From Lewinellaceae bacterium (lineage in GTDB: Bacteria; Bacteroidota; Bacteroidia; Chitinophagales; Saprospiraceae): a DNA stretch of 64,000 nt. The notes beneath the pieces were generated by a model that worked only from the letters and a program-made list of their open reading frames with translations, was not told the origin of the DNA and did no database searches. Numbering within the stretch: the stretch's first letter is position 1; every line of letters starts with the position of its first letter. Positions 16,125 to 25,374 of this stretch are shown here, one piece after another. The DNA lies in contig JACJXX010000001.1 of NCBI GenBank assembly GCA_020636435.1, positions 4,729,001 through 4,793,000 on the forward strand, given 5' to 3'. The translations under genes were made by a program, and so were the position numbers.

Positions 16125-18383
16125 TTATCGAACCAGCGATACATCGCCTTTGAATGATTTTCTTACGCCGTTCCCAAAGCGCACGATTCCGTGGTAGGCA
16201 TACACGCCCGGGTTCATGCGTTTTTCGCCGAAGTACCCGTCCCATCCGGTCGATTCGTCGTTTAGAAAAAGTTCCTCCCCTTCGTAGATCAGCGCGCCCC
16301 AGCGGTCGAAGACCTGCAGCCGTTCGATGATCTCGCCGGAGCCGTTGTCGCTGTAAAAAGTAAAGCGGTCGTTTCGGCCGTCTTCATCTGGCGAAAAGGC
16401 ATTGGGCACGTAGATGTCGCCGAGCACAATCGTCAGCTGAAAGCCATCGGAAGCCTTGCAGCCCCGGGCGTCCTCCACGATGATGCGCACATCCAAGTCC
16501 CGCCGGGCCAGGAAGTTGGTAACCTGCCCTTCGGTGTCGATTTCCTTTGGCAACCACTGGTAGCGCTGCACATCGCCGATCACCCGGGCAGACAGGCTTA
16601 CCGGCGTATTGGGGCGCACTTCCAGGTATTCGATGTCCAAATCCACCGCCAGCGTGTCCGGAGCAATAAGCGTTACGCTCTGCTCGCGGATGCAGCCCAG
16701 ATCATCCTGAATGGCTAATGGATATACACCCGGCAGCAGTTTGGGGAATCGCGGCGACAGGGCGTACGTTTCTCCTCCATCAATGGAATAGATGAGCGGT
16801 TGATCCGGGTTGGCGGGAATAAAGCGGATCGCCCCGTAATCGTTGGGGCAAAGGGGTTGTTCAACTTCCACCTCTACCTCCGGCCCGTCGGGGGCGGGGA
16901 GGCTGTAGAGGCGGGAATTGAGGCAGCCTTGATCATCGGTGACGGTTACCCGAAAATCGCCGCCGGCAGCAGTGGCCAAAATGTTGCTCTGTAAACCAGT
17001 TTCCCATACGTACTGATAGGTATCGGGAAATAAATAAATGCGGGTGCTGTCGCAGCTCTCCTCGACCACCGATTCTATATCTGAAGGGGTAAAGCCAAAA
17101 ACGTCGAAGGTTTCCACCACTTCGCAGCCCAGGGAGTCGGTTGCAGCCAGGGTATAAAGGCCAATGTCCTCGGGTTGGAAGTTATAAAGGATGCCATTAG
17201 ATATGCTGTTTCCCCGGGCGCCCGTCCAGGACACCTGGTTGAAGAGGCTGTCGTTGGCAAGGGCCAGGAAGAGGGTGTCCTCCAGGCATACTTCCGCAAA
17301 GGCGATCTGCGGATCGGGCGGCACATTGACGGTGAGCAGGAGGCTGTCCGTATCTTCACACCCCTCCTCGTTGAAAGCATGGAGGATGTAGAGGCCGCTA
17401 TCGGCGCCCCGGGCGCCGGGGATGGCAAGTACGGCGCCATCTTCCATGCTGCCGTCGGGCCTTTCCCAGAAGTAGCTGGCGCCGCCGCCGCCCTGAAGGG
17501 TAGCCACCGTGCCCTGGCAGATCAGCTGGTCGGCGCCGGCCTGGGCAAAATCCGGATTTTCCACCAGCACGGAGTCCAGGTATACGCAGCAATCGTCTTC
17601 TACGCGCAGGTAGTACATGCCCTCGTTGCCCGTCAATGCCAGCTGAGCCGTTGCTGTACTGGCGGCCCATCCATTGGAGTTGGACCATTCTACCTGCACT
17701 GCTCCGGAAAAACAATCCTGAGGCAGCAGGGCCTGCAGGGAAATGCTGTCTTTCTGGCAATCCACCTCTACTTCCTTGTGGATCGCACAGGAGCGCACCG
17801 TTTCCGGGCAGTGGATGTGGGTAGAAAATTCGGTGGAGGTGCTATTGGGGTTGCTGAAAACGACAAATTCTACCTGCAGGCCCTCCGCACAGAAGGGCAG
17901 CTGCCCGCTCAGCCGGCCTACGCCGGCAAGGGTTTGCAGGTTGGCGGGCAGGGCGTAGGCCGGCTGTCCGAGCGATTGCAGCCACAGGTTCATCGTATTG
18001 ACGTCCGCGACGCCCTGCACCAAAAGGGAGTCATTATCTTCCAGGGCAAAGCCATCCACGCAACCGATGCAGTTGCCAAAAGAGAGACTGCCCATCTCCT
18101 TGCGGCCGCCATCCGGCATCAGGGCAAAAACGCGGGCGCGGTCTACCTGCTGCCCGCCAAAGGCGTTGATATCTACATAAAAGGCGCGCAGCAACGTATC
18201 CTCTTCAAAGTAAGCAGTATACAACAAGGTGTCCTGCGAAGGTTGGGTGTTGCCGAGGTCATCCTGCGGGTCGATGTAGGATACGCCGCATTCTTCGAGT
18301 ATCCATACAGATTGGCCCGCCATGCCGGTGGGCAGGCAACAGAGGGGTAGCCATAAAAGGGGTAGCAACCAAACGCTCTTCAT
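16125..18383 (-). CDS. Type IX secretion cargo protein with gliding-motility-type C-terminal domain
   Basis: The 752-residue protein has a signal peptide (MKSVWLLPLLWLPLCCLPTG), then a Cys-containing N-terminal region and several Ig-like/PKD-like repeats with recurring GLY-L-A and VTDDQGC patterns. It ends with the type B sorting domain: VPNAFSPDEDGRNDRF, LQVFDRWGALIYE, GWDGYF, NPGVYAYHGIV and a KSFKGDVSLVR finish. Such domains direct export through the type IX system and attachment or release at the cell surface. It probably acts as a surface adhesin. It leads an operon with two outer-membrane-like proteins downstream. The family is clear; the ligand is unknown. Confidence 0.88.
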   Translation of the reverse strand: MKSVWLLPLLWLPLCCLPTGMAGQSVWILEECGVSYIDPQDDLGNTQPSQDTLLYTAYFEEDTLLRAFYVDINAFGGQQVDRARVFALMPDGGRKEMGSLSFGNCIGCVDGFALEDNDSLLVQGVADVNTMNLWLQSLGQPAYALPANLQTLAGVGRLSGQLPFCAEGLQVEFVVFSNPNSTSTEFSTHIHCPETVRSCAIHKEVEVDCQKDSISLQALLPQDCFSGAVQVEWSNSNGWAASTATAQLALTGNEGMYYLRVEDDCCVYLDSVLVENPDFAQAGADQLICQGTVATLQGGGGASYFWERPDGSMEDGAVLAIPGARGADSGLYILHAFNEEGCEDTDSLLLTVNVPPDPQIAFAEVCLEDTLFLALANDSLFNQVSWTGARGNSISNGILYNFQPEDIGLYTLAATDSLGCEVVETFDVFGFTPSDIESVVEESCDSTRIYLFPDTYQYVWETGLQSNILATAAGGDFRVTVTDDQGCLNSRLYSLPAPDGPEVEVEVEQPLCPNDYGAIRFIPANPDQPLIYSIDGGETYALSPRFPKLLPGVYPLAIQDDLGCIREQSVTLIAPDTLAVDLDIEYLEVRPNTPVSLSARVIGDVQRYQWLPKEIDTEGQVTNFLARRDLDVRIIVEDARGCKASDGFQLTIVLGDIYVPNAFSPDEDGRNDRFTFYSDNGSGEIIERLQVFDRWGALIYEGEELFLNDESTGWDGYFGEKRMNPGVYAYHGIVRFGNGVRKSFKGDVSLVR

Positions 18384-18459
18384 ACAAAGGGGAATTGGCT
18401 CGTTTTACACGTAAAACAATATGCCGTCTTGAAAACCAATACTATACTGTTGCACGTTG

Positions 18460-18515
18460 TCTGTTGTCTGTTGTCTGTTGTCTGTTGTCTGTTGTCCGTT
18501 GTCTGTTGTCTGTTG
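18460..18515. repeat. Heptanucleotide tandem repeat (TCTGTTG, eight units)
   Basis: Eight tandem copies of TCTGTTG run from 18460 to 18515, one with a C for T change (TCCGTTG), preceded by a degenerate CACGTTG unit. The array is 77 bp upstream of the cargo operon start, in a position where length changes could alter transcription. Confidence 0.9.
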
Positions 18516-18832
18516 CGCAATGCCTTTAAAGCCAGAGGCTGGGAAACGAACTTCCAACGACTTGTCCCGCGCCAAAGGCCGGGAGAACCATCCGTGGTCC
18601 AGTATAACTGAGAGGCACTCAGGAGCTTCCGGACTGTGCTTTCCGCCTTGTGAGGCAGCACATATCCCAAACACCTCCCAAGTGAAAGGGTCAGGCTAAT
18701 AGGAGATTATGACTTAGGGCGGGTAAATGTAATACTTTTTAGCTTTATATTGTAGCCGGAACGCCAGCCTTAACATGACAAATTTGATTTTTTTTAATTT
18801 GGAAATTCTGTTGAGTGTCTTAAATTTATGGT

Positions 18833-18975
18833 TACTATCAGCATGAGGTATGAAATACACCTGGCGCAAAATTTTGTAGGCTTTTTCTGCTGGAACCCCT
18901 TCTCATTCCCCTCTGGAGGGGAAGGGTGGCTTACAAAATTTTGCGCCAGGCGTCATACAATCATGATGCTGAATA
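18833..18975. repeat. Palindromic element E
   Basis: Perfect 19-bp inverted ends CCTGGCGCAAAATTTTGTA (18860-18878) and complement (18932-18950) extend outward to CTATCAGCATGAGG-type arms. The loop contains CCCCTCTGGAGGGG. The GCGCAAAA end resembles the end of element D. Together with the heptamer array it accounts for most of the 660-bp gene-free stretch 18384-19044. Confidence 0.75.
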
Positions 18976-19006
18976 GTCACAATTTATGACTAAAAGAAAT
19001 ATTTGC

Positions 19007-19025
19007 CCGGATTTTCGAAATCCGG
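19007..19025 (+). promoter_or_regulatory. Leader hairpin before the glucosaminidase gene
   Basis: CCGGATTT-TCG-AAATCCGG is a perfect 8-bp stem with a 3-nt loop, 19 bp before ATG 19045. It follows AATATTTG (18999-19005 region), a near match to a -7 element, so it may lie near the start of the transcript. Confidence 0.4.
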
Positions 19026-19044
19026 ACAAAGATATGACCCAACC

Positions 19045-20061
19045 ATGAGACCATTCCACTCCACCGCCGAAGGCTCTTCACAACTGGCGCGCGGCTTTTT
19101 CACCGGCCTGTTCATGCTGATCATGGTATTCGGAGGGTTGTACCTGTACCAGAACAAATGGGAGGAGATCGGGCGGGAATTGCCCATCATCTTTGAGTTG
19201 AGCGATGCCTACCGCTCGGGCCTGGAAGCCATGGGAGGCGTTTCGGCCAGTGCCCTGCAGCGCTTTTATCAAATAGAAGACTCGCCCGGCCTCTTCAGCC
19301 AGCGGGAAAGCGCCGGCCCTGAAAAAATCGGCCTGCGCTCCACCTGGAAAGCAGAAGCCATCCTGGACAAACTCGAAAAAGCCGGCTTTTCCAAAGGCCG
19401 GATGCGGGCCGCCCGCCAGTTTATCGATTACATTGAAACCAACAAGGATGCTGCCCTGCTGGAGATGCACCGCCACAAAGTGCCGGCCAGCATCAAGCTG
19501 GCGCAGGCCCTGCTGGAATCCAGCGCCGGCAACTCCCGCCTGGCGCGGAAAACCAACAACCACTTTGGCATCAAGGCCCGGCTGAGCGCCCTGGCCCGGC
19601 AAAAGGTAAGCGCCAAACGCTATCATGAACTGCGGGACGAGGATTTTAATTTTGTCGCTCCCGCCGTCGCCGTTTTCAACTTCCACGACGACCATTCCTA
19701 CGACCGCTTCGAGGCCTACCGCTCCGTCGGCGACAGCTACGCCCGCCATACCCAGCTGCTCACCCGCCCCTGCACCCCCGGCCAGACGGGCTGCTACAGC
19801 TGGATCTGGCCCACCTTCCCCGTCGGCCGCGACCACGACATCACCGAGGCGGCCCGCACCTTCCAGCGTGCTTCCGGCATCGCCCCCGGCGAGTTCTTCA
19901 ACGGACAAACTACCGTGCCCTACTACGCCGCCTGCGCCGCCGGCCTGAAAATGGCGGGGTACGCTACCAGCAAGACGTACCACCAGAAACTGTGGTACCT
20001 GATCGATACGTATGAGTTGTGGCGGCTGGATTTGGCGTTGCTGAAGGGGTTGGAGGAGTAG
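19045..20061 (+). CDS. Glucosaminidase-domain peptidoglycan hydrolase
   Basis: The 338-residue product has one N-terminal membrane segment (about 17-35) with no clear cleavage site, so it is probably anchored in the inner membrane with its enzyme domain in the periplasm. The domain has the GH73 pattern: VPASIKLAQALLESSAGNS with the likely catalytic Glu, then KTNNHFGIK, YDRFEAYRSVGDSYARH and LKMAGYATSKTYHQKL. It should cleave the glycan strands of peptidoglycan. ATG 19045 is preferred to 19003 since the latter would translate a leader hairpin. A paralogue lies at 38892-39749; this one carries an insert around residues 230-280 containing TGCYSWIWPTF. Confidence 0.85.
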   Translation: MRPFHSTAEGSSQLARGFFTGLFMLIMVFGGLYLYQNKWEEIGRELPIIFELSDAYRSGLEAMGGVSASALQRFYQIEDSPGLFSQRESAGPEKIGLRSTWKAEAILDKLEKAGFSKGRMRAARQFIDYIETNKDAALLEMHRHKVPASIKLAQALLESSAGNSRLARKTNNHFGIKARLSALARQKVSAKRYHELRDEDFNFVAPAVAVFNFHDDHSYDRFEAYRSVGDSYARHTQLLTRPCTPGQTGCYSWIWPTFPVGRDHDITEAARTFQRASGIAPGEFFNGQTTVPYYAACAAGLKMAGYATSKTYHQKLWYLIDTYELWRLDLALLKGLEE

Positions 20062-20106
20062 TAGCTGCCAACGTCGGGGCCGCCTGCCCTTTAATAAGCC
20101 GTCAAT

Positions 20107-20210
20107 TATACTCAACGGCAATAAGTTTTGTGCATTTGTGGGGGACTTCCCCTTGAGTGGATTTGAGGGGCGGCGAGGGCTAATGCACAAAACCTATTGC
20201 AACCAAGTAT
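20107..20210. repeat. Palindromic element A, copy 2
   Basis: The inverted ends are GCAATAAGTTTTGTGCAT (20118-20135) and ATGCACAAAACCTATTGC (20183-20200), flanked by TATACT and AGTAT. The loop keeps the GGACTTCCCC...GAGGGGCGGCG order of copy 1. The outer left arm (TATACTCAACGGCAATA) equals the complement of the outer right arm of copy 1. Confidence 0.75.
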
Positions 20211-20285
20211 GAAAATTACCAGGAATTCCGTAAATTGTACAAGTACAACCCCTTAATTCCACTCCGAGCCTTTTCATCAGATTTA

Positions 20286-20444
20286 GGCACGACGAAAGAA
20301 TAAACTGTCCATTCTGGCTTGTACTTTTTGCGCCATGCTGCGTTGCTCATCACTCAGGTAGCTTTGGCTATCCTCATTCTTCGCGCCTTGCCTGGCACAA
20401 AAATTACTGCCCCATAATTGAACACTTTATTCTTTCCTCGTGCC
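20286..20444. repeat. Palindromic element D, copy 2 (159 bp)
   Basis: The outer arms GGCACGACGAAAGAATAAA (20286-20304) and TTTATTCTTTCCTCGTGCC (20426-20444) pair with one mismatch. The inner arms TTTTTGCGCCA (20325-20335) and TGGCACAAAAA pair too. The core shows CATGCTGCGTTGCTC, AGCTTTGGCTATCC and GCGCCTTGCCTGG, the reverse of copies 1 and 4. Elements A2 and D2 explain the gap between the glucosaminidase and susC. Confidence 0.75.
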
Positions 20445-20488
20445 TTAGCTAATTTTCAATTCAGAAAAACACCCAATTCGTAAAAAAC

Positions 20489-23425
20489 ATGCTGCTGCCT
20501 AAAGCAATATTAATTATGATTCCCGTTTTTCTCGTTTCAGTTGCTTTTGGGCAAATTTCAGATACTCTGCAAAAAATTTCCGGCCAGGTGCTTAACCCGG
20601 AAGGAGAAGCCATGGTTGGGGCCAGTATTTTTGTCAAGGACGGAGAGGCTGGGACAATTACAGATGCGAAAGGGCAATTTGAGATGCGTGTTTTACCTGG
20701 CGATTCGCTGGTGCTGTCGTATATAGGGTATGAGGAAAGCGTAATAGCTGCCGGAAATACCCCCCTTGCAATAACACTGTTTCCCAGGGTAGAAAGCCTG
20801 GAGGAAGTAGTGGTCACAGGTTACAAACTTCAAAAAAAAAGAGAACTAACCGGAGCGGTAGGCCATCTTTCCGAAGAAGATCTCAACACTGGTATTATTC
20901 ATGCTCCCGAACAGCTCATGCAGGGGAGGCTGGCGGGCGTTGAACTCCTCAAAACAACGGGAGCGCCGGGGGCGGCGTTCCTCATTCGGATTCGCGGCGC
21001 CGGAAGCATCCGGGCCAACAATAGCCCACTCTATGTAGTTGATGGGTATCCGCTCGATCTCGCTTCCGTGACGCCAGGTGCCCAGGTAGTGGAAGAAAGC
21101 AACCCGCTCAATTTTCTGAATCCGGCGGATATCGAATCCATTGACATCCTGAAAGATGCCTCTGCAGCGGCGATCTACGGCGCCCGGGGCGCCAATGGAG
21201 TGGTACTCATCACCACCAAAAATGGCAAGGGCGGCCAGCCGCAGCTCAATTATACCACCTATGCCGCAGCTTCAAAGCAGCTCCGCAAGATCGATGTGCT
21301 CACCAGTTCCGAATTCAGAAGGCTACAGGGGCAATACGGTTTCATGGGCAACGACCTTGGCACTTCTACGGATTGGCAGGAAGAGATTAGCCGGCATGCC
21401 TTCACGCACAATCACGGCCTATCGCTGTCGGGGGGCAGCGCAAAAACGGATTACCGCTTTTCCCTCAATTTTCTGGATCAGGAGGGCATTTTAAAAAAAT
21501 CGGGCTTTCTGAGAGCTGCCGGCCGCGCCAGGGTTCGGCATCGGGCCTGGAAGGACAGGTTGTCGGTCGACCTCAACCTGGCATACGCCTACCTCCAGGA
21601 GCAGCGCCCTCCCTCAGGCATTGCTTCCTTTGCGCCCTTCCTGAACCCCACAATGCCGATTTGGAACGCAGCGGGCGATTTTTTCGAGCCCATTCCCAAT
21701 TTCAGCCATGCCGTTGCCCTACTGGAGGGGACAAATGACGAGACGCGAACCAACCGGCTGCAGGGGATGTTGTCAACAACTGCCCAACTTGCGAAAGGGC
21801 TCTCCTACCAGCTTCGATTCGGCGGGGATAACTCGGTGGGCACCCGCCGGTTTAGCCTCAACCGGCCACAGCCTCCTTTCACCAGCAACCAGGCAGATAT
21901 CAGTGAACGGGAAACCGGCAATCTGCTTTTTGAGCATTACGCCACTTTTGAAAAAAACTTTGGCAAAGCGCATCGCTTGTCCCTGCTCGCAGGGCACTCT
22001 TATCAGGTATTCCGGACTTACGACTTCATCTTCTCTCGTGGCGGTTTTTCAACTGATGCCATCCTCAACGTCCATAACATCGGCGGAGGCATTGACGACC
22101 TATATGCCGAGTCTGGAACAGAAAAATATGCCCTGCAGTCCTTTTTCGGGCGGCTGGATTATCAGTTGCTGCACCGGTATTTTCTGACGGTTAATTTCCG
22201 CCGCGACGGTTCCACCCGTTTTGGAAAGAGCAACCGCTACGGCAATTTCCCCGCTTTCGCCCTGGCGTGGAATATATCGGAAGAACCATTCCTAACCAGA
22301 TGGAGGGACCTCGACCTTTTCAAGCTTCGGGCGAGCTGGGGTATAACCGGCAACCAGGAGATTCCCAACAAAATCACTCAGCAGGTTTTGGGGTTCGGCC
22401 CGGATCTGTCGGCCATCCTCGACAGCACCGGCGCCCCCATTCCGGGTTTTACCTTCCTGCGCACGCCCAACCCTGGCCTGCAGTGGGAAGAAACCCGGCA
22501 GTTGGGCCTGGGCCTGGATTTTAGCTTTTCCCGGGGGCGCCTGCAGGGAACCGTCGATTATTTTGACAAACGGACCAGTAATTTATTATTAGAACTGGCG
22601 GCGGCCTCCGCTCCGACGCCAACCGTCTGGGCAAATGTGAAGGGGGAGATCGTCAACCGGGGCTGGGAATTCACGCTCGGAGGAACGCTGATCCAGTCCG
22701 GCCGTTTCAGCTGGCAGGCAAATGGCAACCTCACGCTTATCGAAAATGTAGTTCGGGGGCTTCCCACCCCCATACGCACCGGCTTTCAACCCATCTTTAC
22801 TGAAAATACACAGATCATTCAAAACGGGTCGCCACTTGGTACTTTCTACGGTAGAAAATGGCTGGGCTTCGATGAGCAGGGATACAGTATAATTGAGTTG
22901 GACGAGGAGGGAGACCCCGTGTTTACGGTGCTCGGCCAGGCCCTGCCCAACTACACCTGGGGGATGAGCCATACCGTTAACTGGGGGAAATTTGACCTTC
23001 ACTTTATGTTGAACGGTTCGCATGGGAATGAGATATACAACCGCACCGCAAGAGCGCTTTTATCGAAACAAGGTTTTCCCAGGGGAAATAATGTACTTGC
23101 TGGCCTCCTGTCTACAAGCGAGGCCTTTGACAATGCGCTGTTATTCTCCAATTATTATATTGAAGACGGTTCCTATATCCGGCTCAATATGCTCTCGCTG
23201 GGCTATACGTTCCAGTTGGATCATGCCCGGCTAAGGCTTTACCTGGCCGGCAACAACCTCGCCCTGTTAACCGCTTACCGGGGATTCGACCCGGAGGTAA
23301 ATTATCCCACCTCTACCCGCGGCCGCTTCGGCCGCAGCAATAATATTCCCCCGCTGGGGATAGACCTTAATGCGTATCCCTCCGCCCGGACGATTATGCT
23401 GGGCGCCGAACTTTCTATATTTTAA
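20489..23425 (+). CDS. SusC/RagA-family TonB-linked outer-membrane transporter
   Basis: The 978-residue protein has a signal peptide (to about AFGQ22), a carboxypeptidase-like domain (ISGQVLNPEGEAMVGASIFV to about 110), an EEVVVTGY TonB-box-like segment and a plug domain with LYVVDGYPLD and AAIYGARGANGVVLITTK. A 22-strand barrel follows and ends with MLGAELSIF. It imports a polymer or oligomer across the outer membrane using TonB energy, working with the SusD lipoprotein encoded 414 bp downstream. Its stop codon lies within an 11-bp direct repeat bordering an inserted palindromic element. The substrate cannot be told from the sequence. Length is typical. Confidence 0.93.
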   Translation: MLLPKAILIMIPVFLVSVAFGQISDTLQKISGQVLNPEGEAMVGASIFVKDGEAGTITDAKGQFEMRVLPGDSLVLSYIGYEESVIAAGNTPLAITLFPRVESLEEVVVTGYKLQKKRELTGAVGHLSEEDLNTGIIHAPEQLMQGRLAGVELLKTTGAPGAAFLIRIRGAGSIRANNSPLYVVDGYPLDLASVTPGAQVVEESNPLNFLNPADIESIDILKDASAAAIYGARGANGVVLITTKNGKGGQPQLNYTTYAAASKQLRKIDVLTSSEFRRLQGQYGFMGNDLGTSTDWQEEISRHAFTHNHGLSLSGGSAKTDYRFSLNFLDQEGILKKSGFLRAAGRARVRHRAWKDRLSVDLNLAYAYLQEQRPPSGIASFAPFLNPTMPIWNAAGDFFEPIPNFSHAVALLEGTNDETRTNRLQGMLSTTAQLAKGLSYQLRFGGDNSVGTRRFSLNRPQPPFTSNQADISERETGNLLFEHYATFEKNFGKAHRLSLLAGHSYQVFRTYDFIFSRGGFSTDAILNVHNIGGGIDDLYAESGTEKYALQSFFGRLDYQLLHRYFLTVNFRRDGSTRFGKSNRYGNFPAFALAWNISEEPFLTRWRDLDLFKLRASWGITGNQEIPNKITQQVLGFGPDLSAILDSTGAPIPGFTFLRTPNPGLQWEETRQLGLGLDFSFSRGRLQGTVDYFDKRTSNLLLELAAASAPTPTVWANVKGEIVNRGWEFTLGGTLIQSGRFSWQANGNLTLIENVVRGLPTPIRTGFQPIFTENTQIIQNGSPLGTFYGRKWLGFDEQGYSIIELDEEGDPVFTVLGQALPNYTWGMSHTVNWGKFDLHFMLNGSHGNEIYNRTARALLSKQGFPRGNNVLAGLLSTSEAFDNALLFSNYYIEDGSYIRLNMLSLGYTFQLDHARLRLYLAGNNLALLTAYRGFDPEVNYPTSTRGRFGRSNNIPPLGIDLNAYPSARTIMLGAELSIF

Positions 23426-23829
23426 ATGAGGGGTGGGCATAATGCCAATTTATGGCTTCGATCCACCCCCTAACCCCCGCCAGCGGGGGAAATTTGCCCT
23501 AAAGTGGCTGCCAATGCGATGGCATCTCCCCCGCTGGCGGCAGGGTCGATCAGTTCTTTTTACGACCTGTGCTGCACCGATTTTTAAACCGCAAAATGCA
23601 GAACCGCAAAATTTAAAATTGAAAACCGCCTCACAAGGGGCTGCTCCCGGCACTCATTTTACATTTTGCTTTCAGTATTTTGCATTTTGCGGTTTCTCCT
23701 CCGAGAACTGATCGGCCCTGCCCGCTGGCGGGGGCCGGGGGGTGGAATTTATATGTAGAAAACCATTATGCCCACCCTGTGGAATAGCAAAGCTTTTATT
23801 CCACAGGGCCCACCCCTCATATTTTAAAT
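23417..23829. mobile_element. MITE-like composite element between susC and susD
   Basis: An 11-bp direct repeat ATATTTTAAAT occurs at 23417-23427 and 23819-23829. Immediately inside are perfect 11-bp inverted ends GAGGGGTGGGC (23428-23438) and GCCCACCCCTC (23808-23818), so the 391-bp interior looks like a transposed non-coding element with a target duplication. Inside are CATAATG/CATTATG arms, a second GC-rich inverted pair (CCCCGCCAGCGGG and CCCGCTGGCGGGG) and element B copy 2. A TGTGGAATA...TATTCCACA hairpin (23778-23806) lies near the right end. No coding frame is convincing. Confidence 0.75.
23539..23723. repeat. Palindromic element B, copy 2 (185 bp), nested
   Basis: The ends are GGCAGGGTCGATCAGTTCT (23539-23557) and AGAACTGATCGGCCCTGCCC (23704-23723). 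The right half (GCAAAATGCAAAATACTGA on the other strand) is nearly identical to copy 1 at 6743. It lies inside the composite element 23417-23829. Confidence 0.8.
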
Positions 23830-23838
23830 ACAAACCAA

Positions 23839-25374
23839 TTGATGATGATAAAAAAACTGATACCCCTCACCTTTGCAACCCTCTTCCTGGCCTTCAGCTG
23901 TTCGCTGGAGGAGGAGGTTCTGGACGAAAGCAGCGGGGAAAACCTGCTGGAAGAACCCGGGATCGAAATGAACCTCCTGGCCCCTGTCTACAGTCAACTG
24001 AAAACAGTTATTGCCGGCGACTTGTGGGCGCTCAGCGAAGCGTCGAGTGATGAAGTCGTTGTTCCCACCCGGGGGCTGGATTGGGAGGATGAGGGCAAAT
24101 GGAAGCAGTTGCACCGGCACTCCTGGGATGCTGCAAGCGGCCCCATCCTCGGCCTTTGGACGGCTCTGGAAACCGGCGTTTCCAGAGCCAACACCGGCTT
24201 ACTCCTGCTGGAGAGCCTGGAAGGGAAGCGGAATCCCGCTTTGACCAGATCATTGCGCGCCGAACTGCGCCTGCTGCGGGCCCTGTACTGCTACTGGCAA
24301 TATGACTGCTTCCGGCAGATTCCGGTTCGGGATATAGAAGACGAGGACTATCTCACTCCACCGCCGGTTTTGAAAAACCAGGAGGCCTTTGAGTGGCTCG
24401 AAAGCGAACTGTTGTCCATTTTGCCGGATATGAAACCCATGGTTGAGCAGGATTACGGCAGGGCTGCCGTTGATGCCGCCCGTTTCCTGCTGGCCAAACT
24501 CTATCTAAACGCAGCCGCATATACCGGCCAACCGGCTTGGGAGCAGTGCCTGGAGCAGTGCGCAGCTATCATGAATACCGGCCGGTATCAGTTGGCCGAT
24601 GATTATTTTCACTTGTTCAGCGTCGATAATGAGGTGGATAACACAGAAGCCATTTTCGTCCTTCGCGGCAGCAGCCAGCAATCCCTGGAGCTTTTCCTGG
24701 GGGCGGCCGTCACCCTGCACCGGAACCAGCGGCTGGGCACTTCCCTTTGGACGTTCAATGGATATTGCACGGTTCCCGATTTCTTCTACACCTGGGATCA
24801 GGGCGACGCTCGCTTTCAAGATGATCGCATCCGGGCGGCTACCGGCGCCAACCTGGGCTTTCTTGTTGGGCCCCAGTATCATCCGGATGGGAGCCCGGTG
24901 TTGACAACCGGCGGAGAACCGCTCGCCTACACGGTAGAGGTAGATCTCTACAATGCGATGGAGTGGGAAGGCGTGCGCGTATTGAAATATGAACCCGACC
25001 CCGCATCCGGAAACCTCTATTTCCTGGGGCGCTGCGATTTTCTCCTCTTCCGTTTTGCCGACCTACACCTAATGAAGACGGAGGTATTGTTGCGATTGGG
25101 CCGGCCCCAGGAGGCGCTGGCGCTTGCCAATGAATTGCGCGAGAAACGAGGTGTGTCCGGGCTCAATGAACTGACGGAAGATGCCCTGCTGAAAGAACGG
25201 GGGTTTGAACTCTACTGGGAAGGCTGGCGCCGGCAGGACCTCATTCGTTTCGGCCGCTTCGCCGCCGGCGCCTGGAAGGACAAACAGCCCGTGCCGGAAT
25301 ACCGCAATGTTTTTCCCATTCCGCAGACGGCCCTGGATGTCAATCCGAATTTGCAACAGAACCCGGGGTATTGA
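23839..25374 (+). CDS. SusD/RagB-family outer-membrane lipoprotein
   Basis: The 511-residue product has a lipoprotein signal (IKKLIPLTFATLFLAFSC, Cys near 21) and the helical TPR-like fold of SusD. Visible features are RSLRAELRLLRALYCYWQYDCF, DAARFLLAKLYLNAA, FADLHLMKTEVLLRLG, ELREKRGVSG, LLKERGFELYWEGWRRQDLIRFG and the ending VFPIPQTALDVNPNLQQNPGY. It caps the SusC channel and binds substrate at the cell surface. It lies 414 bp after susC, with an inserted element between, and its stop overlaps the regulator gene start by 1 bp, which suggests that all three are expressed together. Confidence 0.92.
   Translation: MMMIKKLIPLTFATLFLAFSCSLEEEVLDESSGENLLEEPGIEMNLLAPVYSQLKTVIAGDLWALSEASSDEVVVPTRGLDWEDEGKWKQLHRHSWDAASGPILGLWTALETGVSRANTGLLLLESLEGKRNPALTRSLRAELRLLRALYCYWQYDCFRQIPVRDIEDEDYLTPPPVLKNQEAFEWLESELLSILPDMKPMVEQDYGRAAVDAARFLLAKLYLNAAAYTGQPAWEQCLEQCAAIMNTGRYQLADDYFHLFSVDNEVDNTEAIFVLRGSSQQSLELFLGAAVTLHRNQRLGTSLWTFNGYCTVPDFFYTWDQGDARFQDDRIRAATGANLGFLVGPQYHPDGSPVLTTGGEPLAYTVEVDLYNAMEWEGVRVLKYEPDPASGNLYFLGRCDFLLFRFADLHLMKTEVLLRLGRPQEALALANELREKRGVSGLNELTEDALLKERGFELYWEGWRRQDLIRFGRFAAGAWKDKQPVPEYRNVFPIPQTALDVNPNLQQNPGY

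Noticed and set aside
15223..16197. Long plus-strand open frame opposite the cargo operon
   Set aside because: The minus-strand frame has a signal peptide and tight operon spacing; the plus frame has neither.
17175..18350. Open frame of 391 codons on the plus strand
   Set aside because: It is antisense to the clear type IX cargo protein.
18460..18515. Possible CRISPR-like repeats
   Set aside because: The units are 7 bp in direct tandem without spacers, and no cas gene is present. The same applies to the octamer arrays at 41917 and 42003.
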